Positions 1-9,735 of a stretch of DNA of 42,432 nt are shown piece by piece. A program made the translations under genes and the position numbers. The DNA is from Chloroflexota bacterium (lineage in GTDB: Bacteria > Chloroflexota > Anaerolineae > Anaerolineales > Anaerolineaceae), in the NCBI GenBank assembly GCA_012798065.1, contig JAAZNW010000087.1:1-42432 (forward strand), in the 5' to 3' direction. The notes beneath the pieces were generated by a model. The model saw only the letters and a list, made by a program, of their open reading frames with translations, was not told where the DNA came from and ran no database searches. Numbering within the stretch: position 1 is the stretch's first letter; each line of letters begins with the position of its first letter.

Positions 1-619
1 AATCAGCATCCAGTATTAATAAATCCTTATCAATTGTCACCGCCACCTGTCCATTTTTCGCAAAACTCGGGACACCCGCCCGCGCGACAGGCTCACTTAA
101 TGGGATGATTTTGTTGGTTTCCACCTGATAAACCACCGGCACCTGAAGCCCAAGGTTGGCGATACGACGGGCGTTTTCAAGCACAGTCTCTTTTTCCCCA
201 TAATCCACCCCTCCCGCGAGAAGGATAATGTTGGGGTGGATTTGGCGGATCTCTGACAGTTCGAATTCATCCAGCAGGCCGGCGGTTACTTTTTTTACGA
301 TTGCACCTGCCCCCAGGGCGGCTTCACGCGCAGCGCGAGCGGTCATGTTGTAGGTTAAGCCGTGCACGGTCATACGCAATCCACCAGCGGCTGAGCTATT
401 GATAAAAATTTCAACCTCAGGGTCGAGTGGGTTTGCGCCGTCTTTCACCTGCTGCATGGCCAGCTCAACTCCGGGCATTACGTCTCCCTGGGTGATACTG
501 GTGGGCGCGAACCCCTGCGCCGCCTGGACGAGAGCCCCATGTTGAGAACGATAAAAACCGTTCACCTTGGTGATCGTCGAACCCACTTCGATGGTGAGAA
601 TACAGATAGGTTCAGGCAA
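1..619 (-). CDS. MutL/GlmL-family protein (putative reactivation/chaperone partner of B12-dependent aminomutase), truncated at left window edge
   Basis: Manual minus-strand translation from a TTG at 619-617 (preceded by AAGGTG): LPEPICILTIEVGSTITKVNGFYRSQHGALVQAAQGFAPTSITQGD...INSSAAGGLRMTVHGLTYNMTARAAREAALGAGA...; ASKHA-type N-terminus typical of MutL/GlmL, no stop before base 1; directly downstream of oraE. Confidence 0.85.
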   Translation of the reverse strand, partial: MPEPICILTIEVGSTITKVNGFYRSQHGALVQAAQGFAPTSITQGDVMPGVELAMQQVKDGANPLDPEVEIFINSSAAGGLRMTVHGLTYNMTARAAREAALGAGAIVKKVTAGLLDEFELSEIRQIHPNIILLAGGVDYGEKETVLENARRIANLGLQVPVVYQVETNKIIPLSEPVARAGVPSFAKNGQVAVTIDKDLLILDAD

Positions 620-640
620 TGGGCACCTTAATTGAGGGGA

Positions 641-2869
641 TTAAGCCAGCCCACGTTTCTGCAGGTTCTTGACCATGGCATTGACCACGTGGATACCCTT
701 GGTGCCTCTGCCGAAGGTGGCATCCAGGCCGGTTTCAGCCGCCATTTCGGCGTTGACCTGTGTGCCGCCAGCGATGAGAATGAGACGGTCTCGAACCCCT
801 CGCTCCACACACAAATCCGCCAGCTTCTTCATTTGAGAGCGGTGAACATCATTGTGGCTGATGATGGTTGAAATCAAGATCGCCTGAGCGCCTGTCTCGA
901 TCGCAGCGTCGACCAGTTTACTCACCGGCACAGAAGTACCGAGGTAATGGTATTTGACGCCATATTTTTCGATACCGCCGTGTTTGATATCAAGGATTTC
1001 TCGTAAACCTACCGAGTGTTCGTCTTCTCCGACCGTACCTGCCACAACGGTCAACCCGACTTTTTTCACTACCTGGCGCAAGGTTTCTTCTTCGAGCATG
1101 ATCTCTTTGGCAGGGATTTTAAGGTCAGTGAGATTAAGCTCAAAATTCACTTTCCCTTTGACCTCAACGAAGCAACCTTCAGCCGGATGCATGACCTGAA
1201 TGTTGATGACCTCAGGGTCGATCAGCCCCAGTTTTTTCGCCATTTCAACGCCATATACCCTGGCGTAGTCTTCAGGCAAGGGGACAAAGAACTGAGTTAG
1301 GATGGTGCCGTCTCCAGCCCATTCGGCTTCGGGTTTGATCTTTCCCCCTTTACGGTAGGGATAGGTCTCCTGTAAACGCTTTTCACAATTGTCCTCGGGG
1401 TCGAGCTCATCGATGTAGACGATTTTTTCAGGTTTGCACAACGTGCAGCCCTGAATGGCATCACAGGGGCGTTGCAACTCAGCCGGGACGTTGTTGTAAC
1501 CAAAATGGTCGCATACTGGGGCAAAGTAATCCGCGTCACGCTCCACGATGGTATCTGCGGCCACGCCGCCTTTTCCATCTCTGGCGATACCGTCACCGTT
1601 GCGTTCCGGGTACTTGGCAGAATCAACGAAGAACCCTTTTTCAACCGCAGCAAAATAGCCGCCTGTCTCAATGACTTCCTCCAGAAAAGCCACTGCGCGC
1701 ACTTTCAGGTCACGCACCATTTCCTTCATCGGACCATTGGTTTTTAACGCGACCAGATCCTTGATGCCGTCTAACGCGGCCCAGGTCTGTTTGACCGTTT
1801 GGACGCCGCGGATGTTATTGTAATGCCAGGGCACATTGCGACCCTCATCCGGTGTGATGGTACTCTGGATATCCGCGCTGGTAAGCATGGAGATCAGTGT
1901 GTCAATGGTATGCGTACGGATGGCTTCTTCAATATCCGCCTCGATATAGCGGGTGTTCTGCTGTGCGCGCATCTTGAAATCTGAAAAGAAATCACGCAAC
2001 GCCACGGCGTAAGGCAGGTCATACCATAACTTGGGAGCTGGCGGCGCGTTGGGCGGGACAGTGGAAAGACCGATAAGGTCCTTATCCATGCCTACCGCTA
2101 CTGAGAAGGAACAATTGATGCCGTGCTGCACCATTAATTCGGGCATTACCAACCAACCGGCTTTGGCAGTGGCGTTGGCATTGTGCGCGCCATCAATTTG
2201 GAAGATACGGGCGCCGTTCATCACCTTTTTGGCTTCTGCAGCGTCCACAAAAGAACGGTACATATTGACGTTGCGATAGAGCACGTTGTATTGAGGATCT
2301 TGATGGGCGCCATTAATGCCTTCTTCGGCAAAAAGCACCGCCACTTCAGGACCAGCCACGCCCGAGACGTAGCTGTGGAAGTTGATAGGGCGTCCGACTT
2401 CTTCTTCGATTTGGTCGCAAGCCTTGCGGCTGGCGCGAATCTGTTTACGGGTGATGGGAACCCCGCCCACTCCTTCAGGCGTGCCTTCCATCAATCCATC
2501 AATGTGACTTTGACCAGTGGTGCGGATGACCATCAGGTGGTCTGCCCCGTGCCAGGCAGCCATGCGCATACGGCGGATATCATCTTCGAACCGCCCGGAG
2601 GCGATCTCAGTGGTCACCACACAACTTGGCTGCGGGTCGATATGGTCGAAGTACTTGGAAGCAGGCAAGCCAATGCTGTTCTTCAGCGGTTTAGACATAT
2701 CGTGGTAATGGAAAGGACCCATCTCTACACCCTCCTGGGGTATTTCACGCCAGGTCCAGCCTTTACGGCGAGGGTGGTAATGCTCCAGTCCTTCAAGGAT
2801 ATGTTCAATATCCATTTTTTGGTTGGGGTCGAGTTTTTCGGGTGTGTTGGTCATTTTTATCACTTTCAA
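641..2869 (-). CDS. oraE: D-ornithine 4,5-aminomutase, large subunit (OraE), B12/PLP dependent
   Basis: 742 aa; C-terminal B12-binding motif DEHSVG (DxHxxG) followed by ...LGTSV... and ...IAGGTQ...; adjacent to oraS/ortAB/ord. Confidence 0.95.
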   Translation of the reverse strand: MKVIKMTNTPEKLDPNQKMDIEHILEGLEHYHPRRKGWTWREIPQEGVEMGPFHYHDMSKPLKNSIGLPASKYFDHIDPQPSCVVTTEIASGRFEDDIRRMRMAAWHGADHLMVIRTTGQSHIDGLMEGTPEGVGGVPITRKQIRASRKACDQIEEEVGRPINFHSYVSGVAGPEVAVLFAEEGINGAHQDPQYNVLYRNVNMYRSFVDAAEAKKVMNGARIFQIDGAHNANATAKAGWLVMPELMVQHGINCSFSVAVGMDKDLIGLSTVPPNAPPAPKLWYDLPYAVALRDFFSDFKMRAQQNTRYIEADIEEAIRTHTIDTLISMLTSADIQSTITPDEGRNVPWHYNNIRGVQTVKQTWAALDGIKDLVALKTNGPMKEMVRDLKVRAVAFLEEVIETGGYFAAVEKGFFVDSAKYPERNGDGIARDGKGGVAADTIVERDADYFAPVCDHFGYNNVPAELQRPCDAIQGCTLCKPEKIVYIDELDPEDNCEKRLQETYPYRKGGKIKPEAEWAGDGTILTQFFVPLPEDYARVYGVEMAKKLGLIDPEVINIQVMHPAEGCFVEVKGKVNFELNLTDLKIPAKEIMLEEETLRQVVKKVGLTVVAGTVGEDEHSVGLREILDIKHGGIEKYGVKYHYLGTSVPVSKLVDAAIETGAQAILISTIISHNDVHRSQMKKLADLCVERGVRDRLILIAGGTQVNAEMAAETGLDATFGRGTKGIHVVNAMVKNLQKRGLA

Positions 2870-3216
2870 AACAATTCCGAGAGGATTTCTTTCTTTTCAT
2901 TGATTAAAGCCGCGGCGGTGGGGATGTTCACACCCTGCTTTTCGGCAACCTTCAGTACGACGTGACCAGCGCCTTTTCCCAAAAGACCGGCTTCAAGCAC
3001 ACGGTCCACTACGCCATGGGCGGTGATGCTATCGATTCCCATGCGTAACAATACTGAGCGCTCAATCGAAGGGGATGTATGCGTTCGGGCTAGTTCCACA
3101 ATTGGTTCCACCAGCCTGTCGCATAATTGCCAGAACTGGTTTTTTAACTCCTCGTCGCTGAGTTTATTCAATTCTTTCTGACGCTCTGTAAATCGTTTGA
3201 TACGGTCTTCAGCCAT
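2866..3216 (-). CDS. oraS: D-ornithine 4,5-aminomutase, small subunit (OraS)
   Basis: Internal ATG start at 3216 gives 116 aa MAEDRIKRFTERQKELNKLSDEELKNQFWQLCDRLVEP...; the longer ORF (to 3684) shadows ortB; 4-bp overlap with oraE, 8-bp overlap with ortB. Confidence 0.93.
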   Translation of the reverse strand: MAEDRIKRFTERQKELNKLSDEELKNQFWQLCDRLVEPIVELARTHTSPSIERSVLLRMGIDSITAHGVVDRVLEAGLLGKGAGHVVLKVAEKQGVNIPTAAALINEKKEILSELF

Positions 3217-4654
3217 TGGTCCTCTCCAGGTGTTCGTTATTTTGCGGAAGGGATAGGAAGTTCTCCCTGATCCAATCGGGGGTTTTCTTAATATCCAGTG
3301 CCAAAAATGAGATATCACTTTCTGACCAGAGAGACGGGGCAAGTTGTTTGCCCGCGTTTTGCAGGTATTCAAGGCGCAGGCGGTCAATATCCTGGCTTTT
3401 GCCCTGTACCTGCTCAAGTTTTTCGGGGATGATGATGGTTTTACCAGGAATGTCATCCAGCGGGTCACCACGGCGGATCTCAATCCCATTTTCGCGGGCA
3501 AAGGATAACTGGCTGTTCTGGTGTTTCCCTGCGCCTGTGTATTCGGTCTCCTGAACCACCACAACCTGTTCGCGCTCCATTTGGCGAGCCAGCGCGACCG
3601 CGGCGGTGAGGCTGATATTCCCGGCTGGACCGCGTTCAAGACCTTCGATCTTGGTGAGCAGTTCGGTGATGTAAAACACCTCACCCTGCGTTACCAGTTG
3701 GTACTCGTCCATGTAGCGCAGGCTCCTCGCAGCGTTACGGGGAACATCCACGCGGTCAGGCCAGGTGGCAAATGGCACCCCGAAACCAGTGTGACCTGTC
3801 GTGAAAGATTTTCGATTGAAATCATGGTCGGATGCCATGTGCAGCCCTTGAAGATTGACTGAGCAAGCGACAATGCGCGTTGAGCGGCTGCCAGCGTGCA
3901 GTAAACCGCGAGCGGTTCCGGTGAGGTTACCGCCGCCAGCGTGCGTGATGATGACCGCGTCAGGGTCACGGTGGTACCTAGCGCGGGTTTGTTCTGCGAT
4001 TTCCACCCCCAGGCTTTCAACCCCGCGGATACCAAATGGGGTATACAGGCTGGCGTTGAAAAAACCGGTTTCTTCAAGGGTGCGTAAAAGCATATAAAAA
4101 AGCTCAGGGCCGACCGTCAACTTGAGCACTTCCGCGCCGTAGGCTTCACAGGCACGGCCTTTTTCAACAATTTCCGGCTGACCGATACCGCGGCTATCGT
4201 ATACTTCCTGAACGATGATGCATTTCAGCTTGCGCTGGGCAGCCTGAGAGGCAACCGCGGCGCCGTAATTGCCGCTGGTAGCAGCGACCATGCCCGCATA
4301 ACCTTTATGTGCCGCTTCATACGCGCTGATTGACGCGCGGCGGGCTTTGAAGCTTCCTGATGCGTTAGCTGCTTCGTCCTTGACCAGGATGGTGGCGCCT
4401 TTGCCAGGCGGAGAGATCTGGCGTACCGCTTCTGTCAGGTTCCGCAATTCGTAAAGCGGGGTATTTCCCACTTTGGTTTCTTGTTGGATGCGAAAAATCT
4501 CATCCATCGTGTAGCCAGTATCGCGCATCATGGCTTCGTAATCAAAGGCAACCGGGCTGGAAATGTATTTCTCGTAATCCATGCCCATGGAAGACTTCAT
4601 GATGTCATTTTTTCGTGCCATCACGGCAGCGTAGGACATGTCCCTTTGGCTCAT
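3209..4654 (-). CDS. ortB: 2-amino-4-oxopentanoate thiolase, PLP-dependent subunit (OrtB)
   Basis: 481 aa; PLP fold type II signature ...KDEAANASGSFKARRA...; operon context with ortA/ord/oraSE. Confidence 0.93.
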   Translation of the reverse strand: MSQRDMSYAAVMARKNDIMKSSMGMDYEKYISSPVAFDYEAMMRDTGYTMDEIFRIQQETKVGNTPLYELRNLTEAVRQISPPGKGATILVKDEAANASGSFKARRASISAYEAAHKGYAGMVAATSGNYGAAVASQAAQRKLKCIIVQEVYDSRGIGQPEIVEKGRACEAYGAEVLKLTVGPELFYMLLRTLEETGFFNASLYTPFGIRGVESLGVEIAEQTRARYHRDPDAVIITHAGGGNLTGTARGLLHAGSRSTRIVACSVNLQGLHMASDHDFNRKSFTTGHTGFGVPFATWPDRVDVPRNAARSLRYMDEYQLVTQGEVFYITELLTKIEGLERGPAGNISLTAAVALARQMEREQVVVVQETEYTGAGKHQNSQLSFARENGIEIRRGDPLDDIPGKTIIIPEKLEQVQGKSQDIDRLRLEYLQNAGKQLAPSLWSESDISFLALDIKKTPDWIRENFLSLPQNNEHLERTNG

Positions 4655-4935
4655 TTTTCATACTCCGTTCCGATGGTAAGCAGTTCGGGTACGATTGTGC
4701 CAAAGCTATGATGGTAGCTCGGATTCACCACTTTTAGCTCCCCGCTCAATTCACGGCCGATAATGGTTTTTACACGCACTTTTTGCTCGATTTCCGCGTC
4801 TTCAAGCAGAAACCCTGATACCCAGAGGAGATAGGGCACCTTCTTTGTATCCTCCGGGAGCGATGCCGCTCGTTCTTCAGGTTTTAATACCACCTGCTCA
4901 ATCTCGACCCAGGTTCCTTTAGGAATGATGTTCAT
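4651..4935 (-). CDS. ortA: 2-amino-4-oxopentanoate thiolase, small subunit (OrtA)
   Basis: 94 aa MNIIPKGTWVEIEQVVLKPEERAASLPEDTKKVPYLLWVSGFL...; 4-bp overlap with ortB. Confidence 0.9.
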   Translation of the reverse strand: MNIIPKGTWVEIEQVVLKPEERAASLPEDTKKVPYLLWVSGFLLEDAEIEQKVRVKTIIGRELSGELKVVNPSYHHSFGTIVPELLTIGTEYEK

Positions 4936-4966
4936 TGTGATTGCTCCAAGTAGTTCAGCGCTCGGC

Positions 4967-6007
4967 TCAAACCTGGCGCCGATACGCTGTTTCTCCCATC
5001 AACGCAGCGGGGGCTGGCAGGTCGATCATGCGTTTGAGGCCTGCTGTGGCAGCGACCACATGTGGGATCATATTGACCGCAAGACCCATGGTGGCGATAC
5101 CTCCAGCAATTTCGGGCTTGATCGCCATATTGATCTCCGGTTTACCAAAAATATGGATGTAATCTCCGGTATCCTGTCCTTCAAGTTGAGGGTGAATCTG
5201 TTGAGGGTGGATAAGACGGATAACCTCTTTATCTCCCCGGTAACCAATGCCGGTATGGGCGCACCCGGCTACCATTCCCGGTTGAACCTTAACATGAGGG
5301 GTTTCTCGGTACACGTTGCTGATGATGGGCTCCCGCGCCTGTTCTATACGGTCAACGCCCAGACCCAGCGCATCACTGATCATATGGATGGACTCAGGAA
5401 AGCCTACATGCCCGACGATGGAACCATCTTCAATGCCTGCTTTAAAGGCAGCGGGAGTGATGCCCACACCCTGGGATTTCATCACCGTTGGACCGTATGG
5501 GCTTAAGTCATTCACCCGCGAAGCTTCGATGCGCTCGACAGTGTGACTCCCACCTGATAGCATCACGACCAGCAGGTCAAGGACGAACCCGGGATTGACG
5601 CCGGTCCCCAATAAGGTGACCTGGTTGGCTTTACACAACACGTCTAATTGCGCCGCCAATTCGGGGTTCTGCGCGTAAGGGTCAGACATTTCTTCAGCGA
5701 TGGAGATACAATTAATCCCGGCTTGAATGATCTTTTTAAGGTCATGCATCTGTTCAGACAGCCAGGATGTTGTGGCGATGACCACGATATCAACCCGCTC
5801 TTTGTTTAGGACGGAATCAGGATTGGAAGTGACGGTTACACCCAGGCTGCGATCGAGCTTCAACACTTCTCCAAGGTCCTTCCCTGCATAATCGGTGCGG
5901 GAATCAACTGCAGCGACGATTTGCAGCCCTGATTTTTCCAGTATCAGGCGCGTCATGCCGCTACCCATTGCACCCAGACCCCATTGAAGAACACGAATAG
6001 GCTTCAT
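4967..6007 (-). CDS. ord: 2,4-diaminopentanoate dehydrogenase
   Basis: Start at MKPIRVLQWGLGAMGSGMTRL (dinucleotide-binding GxGxxG); dihydrodipicolinate-reductase-like; first gene of ortAB-oraSE operon. Confidence 0.92.
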   Translation of the reverse strand: MKPIRVLQWGLGAMGSGMTRLILEKSGLQIVAAVDSRTDYAGKDLGEVLKLDRSLGVTVTSNPDSVLNKERVDIVVIATTSWLSEQMHDLKKIIQAGINCISIAEEMSDPYAQNPELAAQLDVLCKANQVTLLGTGVNPGFVLDLLVVMLSGGSHTVERIEASRVNDLSPYGPTVMKSQGVGITPAAFKAGIEDGSIVGHVGFPESIHMISDALGLGVDRIEQAREPIISNVYRETPHVKVQPGMVAGCAHTGIGYRGDKEVIRLIHPQQIHPQLEGQDTGDYIHIFGKPEINMAIKPEIAGGIATMGLAVNMIPHVVAATAGLKRMIDLPAPAALMGETAYRRQV

Positions 6008-6048
6008 TTTGACTCCTGTGAGTTTTTTTAATTTTTTTTGACAAGCAA

Positions 6049-6054
6049 ATTTTA
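6049..6054 (-). promoter_or_regulatory. Possible extended -10 (TGC-TAAAAT) for the ornithine-degradation operon
   Basis: Minus strand reads CTATGCTAAAATTTGC about 40 bp upstream of the ord ATG; no convincing -35. Confidence 0.35.
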
Positions 6055-6118
6055 GCATAGAAGACGCGAAGGGGGTGCGCAAGGGATGGTAGGCACCTTG
6101 AGAGCAGGTGGAATGTGC

Positions 6119-7291
6119 TCAAAATGCGAACACATTGAAATCTACGGGCAAGCCTCCGTTGGTGAAATGGTAAGATGCTTGCTGTGGAGGTAAACCAAGG
6201 TTGGCTGTAAGCTTTTTATCGTAACAAAGGATGCCTGCCTGCCATTGTGAAAAAGCCGTAGTAAGGAGATTGCCAAAACGGGCATACAAATTGCGTAAGT
6301 CTTTGCTGCCGCTGATGCGTACGCCATAAGGCGGATTGGTGATCAGCCAGCCAGGGTTTGAGCGAGGGGGAGATAATTCTGAAATGGATTGACGCTGGAA
6401 ATGAATGACCTCGTTTAAACCAGCGCGCGAAGCATTTGAAATCGCAGATTGAACCGCCCCCTGGTCGCGGTCATAGCCAAAAATATGTGAATCCTGCCGG
6501 ATAATCCCATCCCTGGCAGAGTGAAGGACTCTCTCCCACTCATGCGGAACAAAACCTGGCCAGTGCATGAAGGCAAAATCGCGGGCGACCCCGGGCGGGA
6601 TATTCCTGGCCAGCAGGGCAGCTTCGATAGGGATGGTGCCTGAACCGCAGAAAGGGTCGATCAAGGTCATTTCTCCGCTCCAACCTGACAGCAACAGCAA
6701 AGCCGCAGCCAGCGTTTCGCGTAAGGGCGCTTTGGTGCTCTCCAGTCGGTAACCGCGTTTGTGCAACAGAGCACCTGAACTGTCAATGCTGATGGTGCAC
6801 AGATCATTCACCAACCTGACAAGCACGAGCTGCCCATTCTTGCTGGGTTGAGTCTCTTTTTTAGAGTTGGAAAAGCGGTCATTGATGGCGCCCACGACCC
6901 TTTCAGCTACCGCATCAGAATGATAAAGGCGTGATTTGTGGCAGGTAACCGAAAGATGAACAGGCTGCCCAGGGCTCAGATAACGCTCCCACTCCAGGCG
7001 TGAGGCTTTCTTCCGCAATTCAGAAAATGCAGCGGCGTAGAATTCCCCGAGCCTGACGCTTACACGGCTGGCGGTGCGTAAATACAGGTTGGAGCGGTAT
7101 ACATCCTCCAAAGAGCCTGAAAGGAGCCATCCCCCTGGATCATCTGGTAAAACACGATTTTTTGATGCTGCCGTCGCAGGCTCAGGTTCCAAGATGGTCA
7201 GGTTGAGCGCCTTGAGTTCTTGGGCGAGGATCATCTCCAGTCCGGGCGCACAAGACACAAAGAAACGGAGCGACTCAGGCGACCTAATCAT
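6119..7291 (-). CDS. THUMP-domain class I SAM-dependent RNA methyltransferase (RlmL/TrmN-like)
   Basis: 390 aa; N-terminal THUMP region, LIDPFCGSGTIPIEAALLARN and LITNPPYGVRI motifs. Confidence 0.9.
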   Translation of the reverse strand: MIRSPESLRFFVSCAPGLEMILAQELKALNLTILEPEPATAASKNRVLPDDPGGWLLSGSLEDVYRSNLYLRTASRVSVRLGEFYAAAFSELRKKASRLEWERYLSPGQPVHLSVTCHKSRLYHSDAVAERVVGAINDRFSNSKKETQPSKNGQLVLVRLVNDLCTISIDSSGALLHKRGYRLESTKAPLRETLAAALLLLSGWSGEMTLIDPFCGSGTIPIEAALLARNIPPGVARDFAFMHWPGFVPHEWERVLHSARDGIIRQDSHIFGYDRDQGAVQSAISNASRAGLNEVIHFQRQSISELSPPRSNPGWLITNPPYGVRISGSKDLRNLYARFGNLLTTAFSQWQAGILCYDKKLTANLGLPPQQASYHFTNGGLPVDFNVFAF

Positions 7292-9042
7292 GGCTTCCGA
7301 TTACGGGAGAGGGGGTGTTTTTCAAATGGCTTTTGTGTGCCGCCCGTCTTTGATCGGCCGGGGTTGGTGATGATTTGCTTCTGCAGCGCTTTGCGGTGCA
7401 GGTTTTTTTCAACAAAGAGCTTTTTACCACTGAAGGGGTCTTTTTCTGTGTAATACATCACGCTGGCGTAAGTCGATGGGGTAGGGGTAAAAATTTGAAC
7501 CTGTTCCGGTTGGACTCTTAATTCCTTGGTGACGAATTCACGGAGCTTTTTCATTTCCCGCTCGCTGCTTCCAGGATAGGCTGCAATAAGATAGTAGCTG
7601 AGAAACTGTTTTTTACCGGCCTGGCGGGAAAATTCGAGGAATTTTTCACGGAACAGCCGCAGCGATTCATGAGACGGTTTGCCCATCAGGTTCAACACAA
7701 CTGGATCAGTGTGCTCGGGGGCAACCTTTAGTTGCCCTGAAGTGTGATAGCAGGTGATATCTTTTAGATATTGCATTCCAGACCGGCGGTCAGCCAGTAC
7801 CAAGTCATAACGAATGCCGGAACCAACGCTCACTTTTTTTACTCCTGGCAGGTTCCGTAATTTACGTAAAAGGGCAACCTGCCTGGAATGATCAACTGGC
7901 AACGCAGGGCAGATATTGGGAAAAACACAGCGTTTATCCTCGCAGGCACCGGAGACCAGCTTTTTGCGGCATTCAAACCCGTACATATTCGCAGTCGGCC
8001 CGCTCATGTCAGTGATCATTCCTTTGAAATCAGGGTGATGAGAGAGCTTCTCAGCTTCCTTCAGAATCGAAGCTTCGCTGCGTGATACCACCGTCCTCCC
8101 TTCGTGAACGGCTATGGCGCAAAAATTACATTCGCCGTAGCAGCCCCGATGTGTGGGAATGGAGAACTGGATGGTTTGTAAGGCTTTTACCTCGCCCTGC
8201 AATTCGTAATAAGGATGATGTAACCGTTCAAAGCCCAGGTCGTAAATGGTGTCGAGCGCTTGGGTTGATGGGGTTGGAGGAGGGGGATTTTGCACTAGGT
8301 AGCGGTCGCCTTTCTTTTGCACCAGACCTCGCGCGGTGAGGGGGTCATTGTTGCGATAAAAAAGGTCGAACATATGAATGAACGCGTCAGGGTCAGCGGA
8401 TACTTCCTCAAAAGATGGCAGTTCCAGATAGGTTGAGGGGGCTTCAGCAGCCAGGTAGCATAAACCGCGTATTTCACGCGGCGAACGCTTTTGTCGTAAG
8501 GCGAGGGCCAGCTCCACAATGCTGCCATCTGCCATCCCGTACAGCAGATAATCCGCTTTTGAGTCGAACAGGATCGGCGCGCGCAGGCGGTCAGACCAGT
8601 AATCGTAATGTGTGATGCGCCTCAGACTGGCTTCGATCCCTCCCAGGACAATGGGTACGGTATTTTTGTGATAACGCTTGATGAGGTTGGTGTAAGCGAT
8701 GACTGCACGATCGGGCCGGCGAATATTGGCTCCACCAGGGGTAAAATCATCCGTACGGCGTTTGCGCAACGTGGCTGTGTAATTTGCGACCATGGAATCC
8801 ACTGTACCCGCGCTGACCCCCCAAAAAAGGAGCGGTTCACCCAGCCTGCGGATGTCTTCCGAGCCGGACATATCCGGTTGGGCAATGATCGCCACCCTAT
8901 AACCTTGTGAAATTAAAATTTTCCCGATTACCGCCAGGCCGCTGTACGGGGTGTCGATATAGGAATCGCCGGAAACCAGGATCACATCCGGTTGTTCCCA
9001 GCCCAAATGGACGAGTTCTTCACGCGTGGTTGGAATGAACAC
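7288..9042 (-). CDS. YgiQ family radical SAM protein
   Basis: Radical SAM motif HRGCYGECNFCAIAVHEG; C-terminal Lys/Arg-rich tail; GTG at 9042 (VFIPTTREELVHLGW) preferred because the longer ORF (to 9126) would run through the terminator hairpin at 9094-9117; 4-bp overlap with the downstream methyltransferase gene. Confidence 0.9.
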   Translation of the reverse strand: MFIPTTREELVHLGWEQPDVILVSGDSYIDTPYSGLAVIGKILISQGYRVAIIAQPDMSGSEDIRRLGEPLLFWGVSAGTVDSMVANYTATLRKRRTDDFTPGGANIRRPDRAVIAYTNLIKRYHKNTVPIVLGGIEASLRRITHYDYWSDRLRAPILFDSKADYLLYGMADGSIVELALALRQKRSPREIRGLCYLAAEAPSTYLELPSFEEVSADPDAFIHMFDLFYRNNDPLTARGLVQKKGDRYLVQNPPPPTPSTQALDTIYDLGFERLHHPYYELQGEVKALQTIQFSIPTHRGCYGECNFCAIAVHEGRTVVSRSEASILKEAEKLSHHPDFKGMITDMSGPTANMYGFECRKKLVSGACEDKRCVFPNICPALPVDHSRQVALLRKLRNLPGVKKVSVGSGIRYDLVLADRRSGMQYLKDITCYHTSGQLKVAPEHTDPVVLNLMGKPSHESLRLFREKFLEFSRQAGKKQFLSYYLIAAYPGSSEREMKKLREFVTKELRVQPEQVQIFTPTPSTYASVMYYTEKDPFSGKKLFVEKNLHRKALQKQIITNPGRSKTGGTQKPFEKHPLSRNRKP

Positions 9043-9093
9043 GATAGTTCCCTGTTGTCGAACAAACTGAGTATAACATCTCAAACGCGAAGT

Positions 9094-9117
9094 AAAAAAA
9101 AGCAGCCGATAGGCTGC
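9094..9117 (-). terminator. Rho-independent terminator after the FKBP/SlyD-type gene
   Basis: GCAGCC-GATA-GGCTGC hairpin (9102-9117) followed on the minus strand by 8 T (A-run 9094-9101). Confidence 0.8.
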
Positions 9118-9122
9118 CTTGA

Positions 9123-9635
9123 TCATTCATCTTCAAGTTGTTCGTGTTCGTCCAGGTGGACATGATCGTGGTTCAGCTCTTCGCTGGTTGGCAGGCGGAG
9201 GGCGATAATCTTCACCTCGAATTCCAAATCGCGGCCGGCAAGCGGATGGTTGAAATCCAATGTTACAGAATCGGCAGTAATTTCTTCAATAAACGCTGAG
9301 GATTCAATTCCTTCATCATCCTCGACGGTGACTTCCATATCTACTTCGAGTGGAAAATCCTCTGGGAATTCACTGCGGGGGATTTCAATAATATCCTCTT
9401 CCGAATAGACGCCGTAGCCATCCTCTGGCTTTACACTCACATGTTTCGATTCACCAATGTTCATTCCTTCGATGGCAGATTCTAGCCCGGTAATAATATG
9501 CCCGTGCCCCTGGATAAACTGCAGCGGGTCGTCTTCTGTGGCTTGATCGATGAGCTCACCTTCGATTTTCAACTCATAAGCCATACTGACAACCAGGTCT
9601 TTGGATACTTTGCGTAGATCGTTTGATGGGTTCAA
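9123..9635 (-). CDS. FKBP-type peptidyl-prolyl cis-trans isomerase (SlyD-like)
   Basis: KVSKDLVVSMAYELKIEGELIDQ...FIQGHGHIITGLESAIEGMNIGESKHVSVKPEDGYG...NHPLAGRDLEFEVKI; acidic/His C-terminus; predicted TTG start. Confidence 0.92.
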   Translation of the reverse strand: MNPSNDLRKVSKDLVVSMAYELKIEGELIDQATEDDPLQFIQGHGHIITGLESAIEGMNIGESKHVSVKPEDGYGVYSEEDIIEIPRSEFPEDFPLEVDMEVTVEDDEGIESSAFIEEITADSVTLDFNHPLAGRDLEFEVKIIALRLPTSEELNHDHVHLDEHEQLEDE

Positions 9636-9735
9636 GTTAGCTCACTTTCTTTTTCGTAGAATGAATGAGCCATGATTATATCACCCGGGGGTATAAAAAA
9701 AACACCGATTGGAATGTGAAAACAGGTGAGGAGGT

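Noticed and set aside
2183-2965. 260-aa + strand ORF
   Set aside because: Antisense to oraE/oraS, which have clear family motifs; shadow ORF from GC-biased codons. The same applies to many other ORFs in the track (e.g. 4925-5506, 11235-11894, 39785-40309).
6008-6118. Possible cobalamin riboswitch upstream of the B12-dependent ornithine operon
   Set aside because: The roughly 110-bp region shows no recognisable B12-box and is short for a full riboswitch aptamer; only an extended -10-like sequence was seen.
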